A program made the translations under genes and the position numbers. Below are positions 50,401-61,665 of a DNA stretch of 64,000 nt, in pieces. The stretch covers positions 9,424,001-9,488,000 of the forward strand of contig NW_020825288.1 of the NCBI RefSeq assembly GCF_003286085.1, read 5' to 3'. The DNA comes from Drosophila persimilis (Eukaryota > Arthropoda > Insecta > Diptera > Drosophilidae). Position 1 is the stretch's first letter. The number at the start of each line of letters is the position of its first letter. The notes below the pieces were generated by a model, which was given only the letters and a program-made list of their open reading frames with translations, made no database searches and had not been told where the DNA came from.

Positions 50401-53400
50401 CATTTATGGCCACAAATTCCGCTGCTGTGAAATCTCCAATGGAAACGCAAATTGTCTTCTGTGTGTGTGTGTGTGTGGCACAAACGGGGGAGTCATGCTG
50501 ATGGCATGGCATTTATTTCAGTTGACCGACTTGGTTAATTCATTTAAATTACTTGGAAGTAGAAACCTCCCCACCCAGAATGTGGGTTACCCTCGAGATA
50601 TATTAAAGCTACAAGAAATTTATAAAAATTTCATGCAAATATGTATGATTAAAGGGAGCCAAAAGAATACTCTTTATTTTCCCATACGAATCGATGCTTG
50701 CAATTGTCTACGTATCTACTTTTGTACGTCAAAGCCCAGTCTGGGCCACAGAGCGAGAGAGAGAGAGAAGCCCACACACAAACACACACACACACACGCA
50801 CGCACACACAGAAACAGAGACATGCAGTGGGGCAGTAGTGCGCGGCACGGAATAGCAAGTGACAAACCCGCTTAGGCAAACAAAACACTTGGATCCCGGG
50901 GATCGATCGATCGCACAGCTAAAAAATAAACTGGAAATTGTCTGCCTTTTGCATACGTTCCGTTCGCTCGTTCGTTATCGTTCTTTTCGTTGTATTTATT
51001 GTTCTGACGGAGCTCCAAAGAAACACCTTAATTGCATACAAGTCACGTTCAAATTTTGGGTTGGGATGTGCTCTACGGAGTATCATGAATTATTATAATT
51101 AATCCTGGTGTAGAGAGAGAGCGAGCGAGCGATATATTATGGTTAATGGTTTAATTATATTGTCAAACATTGGTCTGTTGCAAGGGCCTTGTCACCTGTC
51201 CAGTGTGGGATGGTGATGGTGAGGGGGGGCTGCCCCCCTGGACATTATTTACCATTTTGACACATTTATGTTAATTTCAAACAGTAGGCTCGGCGAACGG
51301 ACAATATGTGCCCCTGTATGTGTCAATTGGAGAACTTGTTAATTTGTCGAGCAGGTTCTGGAACCGCCACCTCACCTCACCTCACCACACCACACCACGC
51401 CACAGCACACCACACCGCACCACACAGTGGTGTCTCCCCATATAGCCCCTTACTCAGCGACTCAATCACTCAATCAATTAGAACCAGTTCTTTGTTCGGC
51501 CGTGCAAATCGAGAGATTGGAGACCCAAAAATGGATGTAAACTTCCGTTGTTGTGGCCCACGGGTCCATAGCTCTCTCGCTCTGCCCTTACTTGGAGAGT
51601 AGAGTGCAGTAGAGTACTCTTTCTATGAAAAGTTATTGAACTGGAGCGTAGAGAGTGTAGATATCCATGGTTCCTATTCTTATTTATTTACATTATCTCT
51701 CTCTCTCTTTCGATTAACAGCTATTTATCAAATTCCGGTAGGTCGTACCTGTCTCGCTTTTCCCACTAATTGGCATACGATGTCACGGTAGATAATGGCG
51801 TAGCGTAGTGTACTCTCTTCTTGTTATTTAACTATCGTTGGTTTTGGGAGCACTGTAATTGAATTAAAACTGTAGTTTCGCGTTTTTCCACTTTTTTTTT
51901 TTGCACAACGCAACGCGTGGTGGGGTGGGGGAGGGGAGCGGAAGAAGATGCGGTTAGGCAGATGGGGTCCAAGTGGGGTCAACACATGTAAATACGATGT
52001 GGCGTTAAGGCAAAACACACACGCACACAAAAGCACAAAGCAGAAGCGCACTATGGTGTGTGTGCATGTGTGTGTGAGTGAGTGAGTGCGTGTGTGAAAA
52101 GAAAGAGGAAGACATTCGAGTGTGGGGAGACATGAGGTGAGACTTGAAAGCGAGATAGGAAGAGCGAGAGAGAGAGAGCGGCGCAGCTGTTTTGATGAGG
52201 CATTTTTCTCCTTTCATTAATTTCGCTTTACTTGATTTTTCTTAGTTTCCCTTCTTTCTTCTGCACTAGATTAGGTAACTTATGTCTATATGAACATAAT
52301 TCTTAACACATTTTTACTGTCCGACGATGCTACACACACTTATCACAAATATGTATAGTTCGTACACACACACAACCGCACGAAGGCAGGGGAGAGACAC
52401 AAAACACACACAGACACTCATTAAGAGGCGGCCAACAAAATCGATATTCTAAAAATAATATAAGTAAAAAATATACATGTATATATGCATGTATGGGTAT
52501 GCATATATAAAATCCAAAAATCAACTCAATTGTAGCCACACACTCTCTCTCTGAATTTTGGGCTTGTGTGTCCATTCGAGTGTTTGAGTGTGTAATTACA
52601 TATTTATTTATTTATTAAAACTTTGGGAATACTCCAAATTGCGTCTGGAATTTCGCCGCTATACTGCGCACTTGAAAAATTTGCATTCACCACGAATTTA
52701 TTTGCTACTGGTATTCTTTTGTATTTCTGATTTGGGTGATTTACTTGATATTTTGCTCTGCTGTTAAGACCGATTAAACAGATTGCGCTCTACTATGCGG
52801 CGGCGGGTAGAGAGTGTGGAGTGTGTGGAGGTATAGAAGATTTCTATATCTTTTAAAACCGACGACCGAAGGCGGCATACGCATACGGCAACTGAGACGA
52901 TTTTTTTTTTTCCTCTGCCGTTCACTCTCACGCTCTCTCCCACTCTCTTTCGCTGGGCTCTCTCTTCTATATGTGTGTGTATATACTTTATGGGGAGAGA
53001 ACGACCGCACACACAGCGAAACGAGTAGTTCATGAAAATATTTTTTGCATTGCTATTGTTGTACAAACTTGTTGTTTTTGTTGTGACATAGTAAAAGTAG
53101 CGAAAAAATGTTGTAGTACAGATTAATGGGTACGTTTTGGGGTTGCACACAGAGGAGTCACACACAAACACACACCGACGACGAGTCACAGCGCCTCAGT
53201 TGGGACATGTACGATTCTAACACGATTGAACAACGGGAATAGAGGATGCAGTGGCATGCCACATCCTGAGCACTCATTTTACATATTTCAAATAGCGATG
53301 AAACCGGAGGAAGATTGGTTTAAGAGGCATAAATTTCGATACCACTGTGCTAGATTTCTGGGTGAGAGCGTGGTGAGTTGAGTGGCGGTTAACTCACCAC

Positions 53401-54313
53401 GAATTGTTGTTGCGCGGCGTCTCTTTTCTCTCGCACTCACTTGCGTTCGGTGTATTTGGTTATCTACAGCACGGTCATACTGCAAGGGATTCCTTGACGC
53501 CGCCGCTTTTACTGCGCTGCGGAGGAGTGTATCGAGGGCGATAGCTAAACAAAGCTATCGTCATCGATTTCTCTCACGCTTACGCTCCCTCTCTTTTTCT
53601 CTCTCTCTCGCTGTCGCTCTATATGGCATTCCACTAGCAGAATTTTTTCTTTTTTGTTGCCTTTTTCGCCAATTTATTTTTATATAATTTAGCACAATGT
53701 TTGCGGGTACACACGACTGAACAGGATGCGGGGGTACTATGGGGACACACAAAAAAAGCGCTGCAATGCACACACCTCGAAATTCTCTGGATGCACACAC
53801 ACAATCGTTTGCGTTGGGATTTAACAGCGACTGGCGCACGCACAGGCACAATTTCAATTGTAAATCACACCGGAATTATGTATTAACGCTTTTCGATTGG
53901 GTAAGGCGGCCGGTAGTTAAATTTTATGCGAGAAATATTAATTTTTTCAGCGGCAACTAGAATCGTTCACACAGACACCGTAGAAGTGACGCCATCTTTG
54001 ATAGCGGCATATACACGTTCAGACATCGATTGAGTGCTGGAAAGCGGTGAAAAAAGTTAGAGATAATATTATATTATATACATACATATTTTATATATAT
54101 CGTGGTCCTTTTTTGGATGTAAAGCAAACGGGATGGATCTACAAGAAGAATTTACAAACAGAATTATTTTCCGCGGTATTAATTTGTTCCACTGTTTTAA
54201 TAGAGGGGGTTTAAGTGGGTTAAGTTCGTTGAAACCTGCACGTGTGCCGCAAGTATTTTGTTTTCCTCCAAATGAACTCGACTTAATTCCCGTAAAAATT
54301 AAGCAATTAAGCA

Positions 54314-57000
54314 ATGGGTGCGAAGAATAAACGGGCCAACGCCGATGCGGTGTATGCCAAGAAGACGGTCAAGTCCAGCAATCCCTTCGACAGTGCCACA
54401 GCTCAATCGGCGAAGCGACAGAATCCATTCGATGTTCATGTGAATAAGGAGAAGTTCAAGATCTTAGGACGCATCTGCAAGCATGACCGGGGCATGCCAG
54501 GCGTGGCGCGCTCCAAGGCTCTGCAGAAGCGCACCCAGACGCTGGGCCAACAGTTCGCGGTGAAGCACAAGACGAACAAATTCAAGGATAACCGGATTGG
54601 CAGGCACCTGAGCGGCGACCAGCTGACGGAATCGGTGATGAATGCTCGCTATCTGGCCGAGAAGATGTCCCAAGTGCGTACGTCGCAAAAGGCCCAAAAG
54701 TTTAATCTCAACGACGACGAGCTGCTGACGCACAGGGGACAGACGCTGGAGGAGATTGAGCAGTACCGCGACGAGCGTTCCGACGACGAAGAGCTGGACG
54801 ACGAGGCTCTGGATGGTAAGCCGAACCAAAAGGTTGTCACAGCCTCTTTTAACTGAAATGTGTGTTCCTTTTTAGCCGACTTTACATCAGCCGCCCATTT
54901 CGGTGGCGATGATAATGAGACCAGCCCGCATGATCGTCAGGTGGCCATCGACGAGATGATTGCCGAGCAGAAGCGTCGCAAGAACGAAATCGACAAGGAG
55001 AAGAATGAGGTATACGACCTCACGGAAAAACTAGATGCCAACTACAAGCTGCTGCTGCCGCTGGTGGCCAAGGCCACCAAGGATGAGGAGGAGGCAAAGC
55101 CCCCGGCGGATGCCTATGACAAGCTGCTGAAGGAAATGATATTCGAGCCGCGCGGCAGCGTCACAGACAAGCTGATCAATCCCGTCGAGCTGGCCAAGCA
55201 GGAGGCGGAGCGTCTCGAGAAGCTGGAGAACGAGCGATTGCGTCGCATGCGAGCGGAGGGCGAGGAGGACCCGGCGGCCAGTGCACAGCCCAAGCATCGA
55301 TCAGCGGATGACTTGGATGATGGATATTTTGTGGCCGGTGGGGAGGACGACGGCGACGACACCCTGGCCTACGATCTGGACGGCAATTTGGGCACGCACC
55401 TGAGTGGCAAGGCGCCGGCAAAGGAGGCCAGCGGAGACGAAGATGAGGAGGCGGACGGTGATGATGATGGCGAAGAGGAGGACTCCGAGGACGACAGTGA
55501 GTCTGAGGCGGAGAACTACAGTGATCTGGACGAGTCGGAGGCTGAATCCGAGACAGAGGAAGCCTCCGCTGAGCCCACCCAAAGGAAGCCCAAAAAAGAG
55601 AAGCTGAAGGCACCGGCAACCACCGAGGACTCTAGCATACCCTTCACCATTAAAATGCCCAAGAGCTACGAGGACTTCACGGAGCTGCTCTCCAGGCACG
55701 CTGTTGCCCAGCAGGCCACCATTGTGGAGCGGATCATCAAGTGCAATGACCCCAAGCTGGATGGCGTCAATCGCGAGAATGTGGTCAAGCTCTACTGCTT
55801 CTTGCTGCAGTACTTGAAGGATCTGTTTGAGGATGCCAGCGAGCAGGACATCCGGCAGCACTTCCAGCTACTCTCGCGCCTCATGCCCCACCTGTACACG
55901 CTCACCCAGATGAACCCCGAGCGCATGTCCAGCGCCCTGCTGGACGTGATCAAGGAGAAGTTCGGGGACCACCGGAAGAACAGCAAGACATATCCCACGC
56001 TGGACACACTCGTCTACTTCAAGCTGGTCTCCAATGTGTATTCGACCTCCGACTTTCGCCATCCCGTGGCCACGCCCACGTACGTCTTCATGGAGCACAT
56101 CCTGTCCAGGGCGCGGGTTCGAACGCGTCAGGACATTGCCATGGGCCTGTTTGTGGTGGCCATTGCCTTGGAATTCGGCTCCCAGTCAAAGCGTTTCCTG
56201 CCCTCCGTGTTCAACTTCCTCGAGGGCATCCTCTACATCGCGATACCCAAGCGAGACGCCGACGAACTGGTGGTAACGCCCCCCTTCGACCTGGACGGAC
56301 CCTTCAGCAAGCTGTTGGCCATTCCGGCCACGGCAGAGAGCAAGGCGTTGGAGCACCAGAAGCTCCAGGCCGCCGATCTGGTCACTCACACAATCACCCT
56401 GGACTTTAAGGTGCGTGCCCTGGACACGGCGCTGTGCCTGATCCAGGAGGCGCTGCAGCTGGTGGGGGAACACACGGGTGCCTGCTATCTGGCCAGTCCG
56501 TTCATTCCCCTGCTCGCCCGCCTGCGCCTCAAGCCATATCCCGAGCATGTGCACCAGCACCACAGGGAGGCCAGCCAGCTGGCGAAACAGTTGGCCGAGC
56601 AGAAAATGAAGCCCGTGGCTCTTGCAGAGAGGAAGCCCAAGGCCCTGCGCATGCTGGAGCCGCGATTCGAGACCGTCTACGATGACAAGCGGCGGCCCAA
56701 GATGTCCAAGGAGAAGGAGGAGCGCGCCAAGTTGCTGCACAAGATCAAGCGGGAAAAGAAGGGCGCCATCCGGGAGATTCGTCGCGACACGGCCTTCGTG
56801 CAGGAGCTCAAGCTCAAGCAGCAGCTGCAAAGGTTTGTCCTTGAAGTTTACGATTCAGTTTCTATAATCCGTTCATATATTTTTCTCCCAATTACAGCGA
56901 CAAGGAGCGGCACGAGAAGGTCAAGCGCATCTACCAGGAGGCCTCCATGCAGCAGGGCGAGCTCAACGAGCTGGCCCGCTCGAAGAAGCGCAAAAAGTAG
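54314..57000 (+). CDS. l(3)07882: Nucleolar protein 14 homologue (small-subunit processome)
   Basis: Needed for 18S rRNA maturation and 40S assembly in the nucleolus. Three exons: 54314-54815, 54876-56831 and 56897-57000; 2562 nt, 853 aa, close to human NOP14 (857). The N-terminus has the family block NPFDVHVNKEKFKILGR and SKALQKRTQTL. A long Asp/Glu/Ser acidic stretch (roughly residues 280-390) follows, then the conserved helical C-terminal half (for example LEPRFE near residue 770), and a basic tail ending RSKKRKK that suits nucleolar targeting. Introns are short (60 and 65 bases). It is divergent from wdb and tail to tail with P5cr-2. The symbol is that of the D. melanogaster Nop14 gene, given from memory. 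Confidence 0.94.
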
Positions 57001-57156
57001 GGGAGGACCAGTAGCCAATGACTGGAGCAAAGTGTTTTTTACTATCAGGAAATCTTCTGCGGCTCTGTCTACCGCAGACAGACCTTCGATATTGTACAGA
57101 ATCATGCGAATTATGGTAGCCTATAAATAATATAAACAAATCTAATGCGTCTACGT

Positions 57157-58148
57157 CTACTTCTGGCCGGAGATCTGCTTGCAGCGCAGCGTCGCCTGCT
57201 CCACGGCGCCCGCAACCGCTGCTCGGAAACCTAGAAACAACATCGGCATGGAGGAGAGGTGAGGGTGAGTTGAGCTTTGGTTCGGCGATAAGCGAGGGCC
57301 AGCTATCAGCCTTGACGTTCTCGACGTCACTCGCACTTACCTGACAGCTCGAGCTGCCGCAGGGCCGCTGCCGTTGAGCCCCCCGGGCTGGTTACGCTGT
57401 CCTTCAGCTGCCCGGGATGCAGGCCGCTGTCCCGCGCCATATGCCCGGCGCCCAGGACCGTCTGCGCGGCCAGTCGGTAGGCCAGGTCCCGCGGCATACC
57501 CATGTGAACAGCGCCGTCGGCCAGGGCCTCGATCATCACAAAGACGTAGGCAGGCCCACTGCCGCTCAGCGCCGTGACCGTGTCCAGCTGTGACTCGTGC
57601 ACAGCCTCGCAGGTGCCCACCGATTCGAGGAGGCGCTGCGTGATCTGGGCATCGGCATCGCTGGCTTGGCTGCCGCGCACGTACACCGAGCAGCCGGAGC
57701 GGACCACGGCCGGGATGTTGGGCATCACGCGGATCACACGCGACTCCGGCGACAGGCTGGACTCGATCGTCTGCAGGGTGATGCCCATGGCAACGGATAG
57801 GAACAGCTTGCCGCGACTGAGCGGCTTGATTTCCTTCAACACAGCTGGCACCACCTGCGGCTTGACGGACACGAAGACCACCTCGGCCTGCTCCACAACG
57901 GGGGCGTTCTGCACGACGGTCTCCACGCCCAATGCCTGAAATGCCTGCAGGGAGACCTTGTCCGCGGGATGGACACTGGCAATCATTCCGCTCGGCTTGG
58001 CCAGACCTGCGTGGAGCGGAGCACAAAGTTTTGCAAGAGTGCGGGGCAGTGGCGAAATACCTTACTCACCGGCTGAGAGGAATCCGTTGGCCAAGGCCTT
58101 GGCCATGTTACCGCCCCCGAGGAATCCTATTTTTCCGATCGATGCCAT
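57157..58148 (-). CDS. P5cr-2: Pyrroline-5-carboxylate reductase 2
   Basis: Makes proline from pyrroline-5-carboxylate with NAD(P)H. Three exons on the minus strand: 58148-58070, 58006-57341 and 57230-57157; 819 nt, 272 aa, the usual length. The N-terminal Rossmann motif is GFLGGGNMAKAL (residues 8-19). VMPNIPAVVRSG and TALSGSGPAYVF follow. The P5CR signature region near the C-terminus, HPGQLKDSVTSPGG, is intact. There is no mitochondrial presequence, so the enzyme is probably cytosolic. Only 156 bases separate its stop from the stop of Nop14 on the other strand. Drosophila has a second P5cr gene elsewhere; the name P5cr-2 rests on location in this gene group. Confidence 0.94.
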
Positions 58149-58599
58149 ATTCAAATATCTAATCACGGACGGACTGCACTTTGCGCCTTCGAAGCAGCAA
58201 CTGTTTTGTGAGCGTTAACAAAAACAAGCCGCCGTCGCGTAGATTGATAAGGCAATCTCCTACCCCCATTCCTCTTTACACCCTCTGGAAGTGCAAACAA
58301 CAAACCCAATGATCGGTGCTTATCGTTTGGTTCATACGGCTATATGGGGTCTTGGGTGTGTGTGTGTTTTTTATCAGCTGAAAGACCAACTGCGAGAGAT
58401 TAGAACTCTTTCAATCGTTTTGCTTGTGTGACGAAGTCACACAGATGTTTTGTTCATTAAGTGGGGCATTCTGTATGTATTCCGTACACTCTGGAGCACA
58501 CTCTGGCAAATCACAGTCAAATTCAAAACCATTTCACAATTTTGAAGATAACGGTCGCTAACCGCTAGCACCGATAACCTAACCGGTAGGTAATCGAAA

Positions 58600-59085
58600 A
58601 TCCATTTTACAGTATATTTGACGTCGTAATTTAGTGAAGGTATATTTACGGTATATCGGTATATTTCATCAATCTATTAAATTTCATTTATAAAGGTATA
58701 ATAAAAAACAAAAAAAAACCTAGAGTATATAAAAAATATACTCAATTCCAATAAAAGAATTCCCTAAAATTTTCAAATCTTGTAGAAAATCAAGCAATGG
58801 GATAAACTAATGTAACCGAATATTGGCTATTGAAATACTACCCACGAAAACTATGAAATTTGTAGAATTTGGCGTAGTTTAGGTGAAAGATATCGCGATC
58901 TATTTTTATGTGCAGATGAAGGATGGCATGGACCTGCAATTCTTATTATTATTATTATTATTAGTATTATTTTTCGCGGTTGATCTCAAGGGGATGCAAG
59001 TGGGCTAAATTCTTTTTTCATCGGTATGTATACGGTATATTTTGAAAATTAGACGGTATATTTCTAAGGATCGGTCACACTGATA
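58600..59085 (+). repeat. Promoter-side GGTATATTT repeat, copy B (upstream of the 59.2-kb gene)
   Basis: It contains AAGGTATATTTACGGTATA and CGGTATATTTC at the left, CAAATCTTGTAGAAAATC and CAATGGGATAAAC in the middle, then ACGGTATATTTTGAAAATTAG and ACGGTATATTTC, ending at TCGGTCACACTG. It is homologous to, but more decayed than, the copies at 28160-28560 (inverted) and 60520-60990. A (TTA)n run at 58940-58962 interrupts it. Confidence 0.65.
59072..59082 (+). promoter_or_regulatory. Motif 1 / M1BP box for the 59.2-kb gene
   Basis: CGGTCACACTG, a full Motif 1 core, 77 bases upstream of the ATG and in the direction of transcription. The start site is probably within this distance. Confidence 0.7.
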
Positions 59086-59158
59086 ATAACACGCCGTAAA
59101 TTGCGCAAAATAATTGAATTAAAATTTAAAAGAACTCTATATCCGATCAAAAGCCAAC

Positions 59159-59795
59159 ATGAGTGACTCCGACTCAGACGACAGTTCCTTTCACTCCTTC
59201 AATGGGAGCGAGCGGTCCGATTTCTTGTACGCTTCGTCGTCGTGTCGCAGTGCCTCTGGCAGTGAAGATGAAGTTCCTGTAAGTTAATCAAAATCTATAG
59301 AACTAAAGAAAGAAAGAAACAAACAAATTGTCTAATTGGCAGCTGTATTCAAAGAAGAAAAGTCTCCGAAAATTGCCTCCAGTGCCATATGAGTTGCCCA
59401 GCGTTGAGGTGTTCAGTTTGGATCGAGCCCCATCGATGTTGAAAGAACGCATAGAATCCAACAGCAACCGGCCTGATGAGGCCAAAGAAAAGAATTTGCA
59501 CACTGACAACTCCCAGAACACTCAGCCAGAGTGCTTTTGGTCGCCTCGTAAACAGTTTGATTTGGTCTTGGATTCTTATTTCCGTCACACCAAGCCTGTG
59601 GAGGAGGAATATGTATCACCTTTTAAACAAAATATGCCAATACAGCCACATCCAAAGGAATCACCGTTGCTGAAAGGTCTGAAGAAGCCACTTGTACTTC
59701 CTGCTGGCTATGACTTGAGCGCCTTACAAGTAATCAAGGATCCCAACCACTGGGCCATTCGCCCTGGCGTTCGTACTGGGGATATCATTAAATAG
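59159..59795 (+). CDS. Small Ser-rich protein of unknown function
   Basis: Two exons: 59159-59278 and 59343-59795; 573 nt, 190 aa. The first exon is acidic and Ser-rich (MSDSDSDDSSFHSFNGSERS). The second has a basic start (LYSKKKSLRKLPPVPYEL), Pro/Ser-rich middle segments (ECFWSPRKQFDLVLDSYF) and a Gly/Ile end (DPNHWAIRPGVRTGDIIK). No membrane helix, signal peptide or known domain is visible. A Motif 1 box upstream, clean GTAAG...GGCAG splice sites and an AATAAA 42 bases after the stop support a real gene. The many SP/SF sites suggest a phosphorylated nuclear protein, but this is a guess. I do not recognise it. Confidence 0.8.
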
Positions 59796-59836
59796 TACGA
59801 CACCGGTTTCCGTTGTATTTATAATTTCTCTTTTTC

Positions 59837-59842
59837 AATAAA
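59837..59842 (+). terminator. Poly(A) signal candidate of the small Ser-rich gene
   Basis: AATAAA 42 bases after the stop codon, giving a very short 3' UTR. Confidence 0.6.
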
Positions 59843-59914
59843 GGCTATAAACTAAGACATCGAATCTTCGCATCTTCGATGCTGTCGGCACTGAAGCCGA
59901 TTTGTGTAACGTCC

Positions 59915-60510
59915 AGAAGGAATCGTTTCCGACCCCATAAAGTATATACATACATATATTCTTGATCAGCATCAATAGCCGAGTCGATTGAGTCCTGTCT
60001 GTCTGTCCGTCCGTTCGTCTGTCTGTCCGTCCGTTCGTCTGTCTGTCCGTCCGTTCGTCTGTCCGTCCCCTTCAGCGCCTAGTGCTTAAAGACTATAAGA
60101 GCTAGAGCAACGATGTTTTGGATCCAGACTTCTGTGATATGTCACTGTTACGAAAATATTTCAAAACTTTGCCCCGCCCCCTTCCGCCCCCACAAAGGAC
60201 GAAAATCTGTTGCATCCACAATATTGCACATTCGAGAAAACTAAAAACGCATAATCATAGATAATGATCATATCTATCAGATTGCTGAATCTGGATCAGA
60301 TCAGATAATTTTTATAGCCAAAAGGAACAAATCAATTTGCACTGGCTACGCAGCACCCGACGTCACGCTCAGACTGATTTTCTGTCTCTCTCGCACGCAC
60401 TCTTTGTCGTGTAGTTCAATATTAGCGGAGAGCCATACTGACTTAGTATCGGGTATAACTGTAGAGTTGCGGTCTCCGCAGCAACTCACAACGTTCCCCC
60501 TCGTTCTACA
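59915..60510 (+). mobile_element. DINE-1 / mini-me type (Helentron) remnant
   Basis: It has the recognisable core: CCCATAAAGTATATA, TTCTTGATCAGCATCAATAG, CCGAGTCGATTGAG, then a (GTCY)n stretch, AACTATAAGAGCTAGA-like sequence and an end with CGGGTATAACTGTAGAG. The (TA)n plus (GTCY)n pair is the known hallmark of mini-me/DINE-1 elements in flies. It is non-autonomous with no coding region, and lies between two genes just downstream of a poly(A) signal. Confidence 0.75.
59996..60066. repeat. (GTCY)n microsatellite inside the DINE-1-like element
   Basis: GTCTGTCTGTCCGTCCGTTC is repeated three times as a unit of about 20-24 bases. Confidence 0.85.
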
Positions 60511-60519
60511 ATAAATACA

Positions 60520-60990
60520 ATAAAAGCAAGGATTAAAAACTATCCAATCTTATAGAAAATTTATTCATCAATGGGATAAAACTATGTGGGCATTGCTGAG
60601 AGATTTAGTTAGTCAGCATTATTCAATGGAATATCAAAATTGAGCAATTTCCTTTTCCGTTTGTTTTGATTGACCTATTTCGCTACTTGTTTTTTGTTTG
60701 ACTTATTTCGCTAAAACCTCTTTTTACGCAAAATGCAATAAAAGCAAGTATTAAAAATACACCAGTTATATAGAAAATTGATTCATCAATCGTATAAAAT
60801 TATGTGGGCATGGCAAAATGTTTTATCTAGCTAGTAATATTCGACGGAATATCAAAAACGAGGAATATGTAAAATAGAACTTGAATTCATCAGTATATTT
60901 ACGGTATATTTTGAAAATGAGGCGGTATGTTTCGGTATATTTCTGAGGGTAGGACGGTATATTTTATCGATAAATCCGCGGTCACACAAT
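60520..60990 (+). repeat. Promoter-side GGTATATTT repeat, copy C, two units (upstream of the E2 gene)
   Basis: Two tandem units. Each starts with AATAAAAGCAAG(G/T)ATTAAAAA, then TATAGAAAATT(T/G)ATTCATCA and ATAAAA(C/T)TATGTGGGCAT. The second unit continues through CTAGCTAGTAATATTCGACG, CAAAAACGAGGAATATG, CAGTATATTTACGGTATA, GGCGGTATGTTTCGGTATA and GACGGTATATTTTATCGATA, and ends at CGGTCACAC. It matches copy A base for base over many stretches, in the same orientation relative to the downstream gene. Confidence 0.75.
60965..60972 (+). promoter_or_regulatory. DRE (TATCGATA) site of the E2 promoter
   Basis: A perfect TATCGATA, the binding core of DREF, immediately before the GGTCACAC box at 60980-60987 and about 690 bases upstream of the E2 start codon. 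Both are known housekeeping promoter motifs in flies. The distance implies a 5' UTR of several hundred bases, possibly with an intron (TTTCATTTCAG ending at 61631 is a candidate acceptor). Confidence 0.65.
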
Positions 60991-61665
60991 AGCACGTCAG
61001 GAGAAATTTATTATAACAAAAATAGAAAATAATGCCAGAAAATCTCCCAAAACTAAACATCGCATATTAATACTGCAGTATTTAGAATCAAAAACAAGCT
61101 AAGAGACTGCAGGGCAGTTGGGGGCCGCGCAGAAATCGAAATCCAGCTATAATTTACGGCCTGTCTGTGTGTGTGCGCTGTTTTCTCCCATACAATTTCG
61201 CTGAGGCAGCAGCTGTAATTCTTTGCAATTAGCAACAAAACAGTAGCAACAACGGAGATCGCACTGCCCAGCTCCGACGGCGACGGCGACGGCAACACTG
61301 ACATCAACAAAGCAAGCCCCAGCGGGACGCGACGCGAGCCGTACTGGACTGCATGCACGGCGGAACAGTAAACAGATCCGAAGAAGCCCCCTGACGAGTC
61401 CCATTACTCGAGCACTGGAGTGGGCAGCTCTGCTGTCGGCTGTAGGAGGAGGGTACGTATGTACATTGTATAATAGTAATGCAATTCGATTCAATGGCAA
61501 TAACTCGGGGGCCACGTGTTTGTTTCGGTCTCGGTTGGCCCTGCTCTTATCTACATATCTGGCACCAAGGAACAAGTGTGCTTGTGTTCGAAAATTTTAA
61601 ATTTTTGTTCGACACATCAGTTTCATTTCAGGAAATTCCAATACTCTAAAAATTAAATAGACAGC

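Larger units (their letters stand above)
38203..54313. other. 16-kb upstream region of wdb, probably 5' introns, up to the divergent Nop14 promoter
   Basis: No exon can be supported with confidence. The region holds many microsatellites, an AT-rich block at 40.1-40.5 kb, copies of a dispersed AACGAATGT repeat, a tandem duplication near 44 kb and a minisatellite near 47.4 kb. Because wdb (minus) and Nop14 (plus) are divergent, wdb probably starts between about 52.6 and 54.0 kb, with non-coding 5' exons and a very long intron. The sequence around 53.4-53.6 kb has GATAGCT/AGCTATCG and ATCGAT words like DRE promoter sites. Confidence 0.45.

Noticed and set aside
50285..50875. 196-codon plus-strand open frame
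   Set aside because: It is built around TG and CA microsatellites (CVCVCG, HKHTHTH) with no ATG at the start and no recognisable motif.
52764..53189. 141-codon minus-strand frame near the presumed wdb 5' end
   Set aside because: It contains HTHIEER- and STHSTLST-like microsatellite translation; more likely 5' UTR or intron.
55176..55619. Pro/Arg/His-rich antisense frame within Nop14
   Set aside because: A shadow of the acidic region; GAG/GAC codons read backwards lack stops.
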